7,104 nt of DNA from an uncultured beta proteobacterium. Lineage in GTDB: Bacteria; Pseudomonadota; Gammaproteobacteria; Burkholderiales; Burkholderiaceae. This document shows positions 6,167 through 7,104 of this stretch, piece after piece (positions within the stretch are counted from its first letter, which is position 1; every line of letters starts with the position of its first letter). The stretch is from positions 1-7,104 of the forward strand of contig CAIMPQ010000130.1 in the NCBI GenBank assembly GCA_903843315.1, in the 5' to 3' direction. A program made the translations under genes and the position numbers. The notes beneath the pieces are model-generated. The model was not told where the DNA came from. It searched no databases and worked only from the letters and a program-made list of their open reading frames with translations.

Positions 6167-6170
6167 AGGG
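6165..6170 (+). promoter_or_regulatory. Ribosome binding site that fixes the pgaA TTG start
   Basis: AAAGGG at 6165-6170, overlapping the pgaD stop codon, lies five bases before TTG at 6176. The pgaD TAA (6164-6166) is in the same frame, and only AGG, GCT and CAA codons lie between it and the TTG, so no upstream start is possible. A later GTG would remove the basic n-region of the signal peptide. The TTG is therefore the best start. Confidence 0.7.
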
Positions 6171-6175
6171 CTCAA

Positions 6176-7104
6176 TTGCGCTTTAGATACGCTACCTCTC
6201 CTGCTATTGTGCTTTTGCTGCTAACGCTAAACCTCGCGTATGGGCAAACACCCTCCGCTGAATCAGAGTATCAAAAAGCCCTTGCACTAAATAAGTCCGC
6301 TCATTACCTAGAGTCGGCCAAAATCCTCAAAACGCTTATGCTTGCCCATCCCGAAATTAAGCGCTACAAATCAGACTACATAGCAGTGGCTAGCAACGCA
6401 CAGCTTTGCACCGAAGTGATTGCATTAAGTAATAGCAGTTATTTGACACGCTCTCCCCCATACGTCCAAGAGGCCATCTTTTCTTGTTATGCGAAATCCC
6501 AACCCTTTGCGAAAACAGAAGAAATTGCGAAAGTTATTTTAGAAAGTCATGGCAAGAACAAATCGATAGAATCCGCTATGGTTGTACTTGCCCGAGATCA
6601 AAATGAATCGGCTGCTACCCTCTATTGGAGCGCCCGCTTTCTGCAGGACTTTCCAAACAGTCAGCCTGCCTGGGAACTTAGGGCCAATGCACTTCAGAAT
6701 GTGGGTGATCGCTATTCCGCTCTTTTAATCTATGAAGATATCAATCGCTATCACCCAAAAGATCCTACAACTCAACAAGAAATTATCCCAATTTTGCTGG
6801 ATATGGGTATCCCCCACCTTGCTTTGGATTTAATCGACAAGCAAGGCTGGAATGCAACCAGCGATCAAAAACTACGCGCAATACATGATTCGGGGGCGTC
6901 AGATCTGCGCTGGGCGGTTGCAGACTCGGCAGTAGCACCAAATCGCTTTACCTCTGTAGACGCTGGTATTAATACATTATTAAATGCATTGGCTTATGCG
7001 AAGTCCATAGGGGCACCTGAAGATAAAATGGATTCTATCCAATTCGATCTCATCGTCGCCTATAACAAAAGAAATGAATGGGATAAATCACTGGCGCTTT
7101 ATGA
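6176..7104 (+). CDS. pgaA: PNAG export outer-membrane protein PgaA, N-terminal TPR part (cut by window edge)
   Basis: The frame is open for 309 codons to the right edge with no stop. Residues 1-23 form a signal peptide: basic MRFRY, a hydrophobic core (AIVLLLLTLNL), and a likely cleavage after AYG, before Gln24. The mature part is helical and TPR-like: repeats near 29-60 (SEYQKALALNKSAHYLESAK), 145-192 (sequence around WELRANALQNVGDRYSALLIYEDINRYHPKD) and the start of another near 285-309 (YNKRNEWDKSLALY). A DLRWAV stretch (243-248), followed by an NRF and Asp-Ala motif, resembles the PgaA periplasmic region. In the Pga system this periplasmic TPR domain recruits the PgaB deacetylase, and a C-terminal beta-barrel, here missing, exports the polymer; E. 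coli PgaA is about 800 residues, so roughly 40% is present. It starts nine bases after pgaD, so it is co-transcribed with copy 2. The TTG start may lower its expression. Other TPR lipoprotein-like proteins are a less likely alternative. Confidence 0.85.
   Translation, partial: MRFRYATSPAIVLLLLTLNLAYGQTPSAESEYQKALALNKSAHYLESAKILKTLMLAHPEIKRYKSDYIAVASNAQLCTEVIALSNSSYLTRSPPYVQEAIFSCYAKSQPFAKTEEIAKVILESHGKNKSIESAMVVLARDQNESAATLYWSARFLQDFPNSQPAWELRANALQNVGDRYSALLIYEDINRYHPKDPTTQQEIIPILLDMGIPHLALDLIDKQGWNATSDQKLRAIHDSGASDLRWAVADSAVAPNRFTSVDAGINTLLNALAYAKSIGAPEDKMDSIQFDLIVAYNKRNEWDKSLALY

Overview
The window looks like chromosomal DNA of a fairly AT-rich betaproteobacterium. A Polynucleobacter-like member of the Burkholderiales is my best guess, from base composition and protein style. 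This is an inference, because no rRNA or other taxonomic marker is present.

Layout: (i) 1-270, minus strand: the N-terminal part of a membrane-anchored protein of the formylglycine-generating enzyme (FGE/SUMF) family, running off the left edge. (ii) 271-622: a divergent intergenic stretch with no convincing gene. (iii) 623-2005: a PAS-PAS-GGDEF diguanylate cyclase with an intact GGDEF motif and inhibitory site. (iv) 2060-3816: a first pgaC-pgaD pair (poly-beta-1,6-N-acetylglucosamine, PNAG, synthase). (v) 3863-4213, minus strand: a small two-helix membrane protein of unknown function. (vi) 4214-4430: a very AT-rich control region with a tandem 12-13 bp repeat. (vii) 4431-6166: a second pgaC-pgaD pair. 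(viii) 6176-7104: the start of pgaA, the TPR/outer-membrane porin component, with a TTG start and cut by the right edge.

How they work together: PgaC and PgaD form the inner-membrane glycosyltransferase complex that polymerises PNAG. In E. coli this complex is switched on by c-di-GMP bound jointly by the two proteins. PgaA is the outer-membrane export porin. A c-di-GMP synthase therefore sits directly upstream of an extra copy of a c-di-GMP-activated polysaccharide synthase, while the second copy is linked to the export machinery. The most interesting feature is this duplicated synthase: the two PgaC proteins are very similar, the two PgaD proteins have diverged much more, and only one copy is coupled to pgaA. 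pgaB (the deacetylase) is not in the window and may lie to the right.
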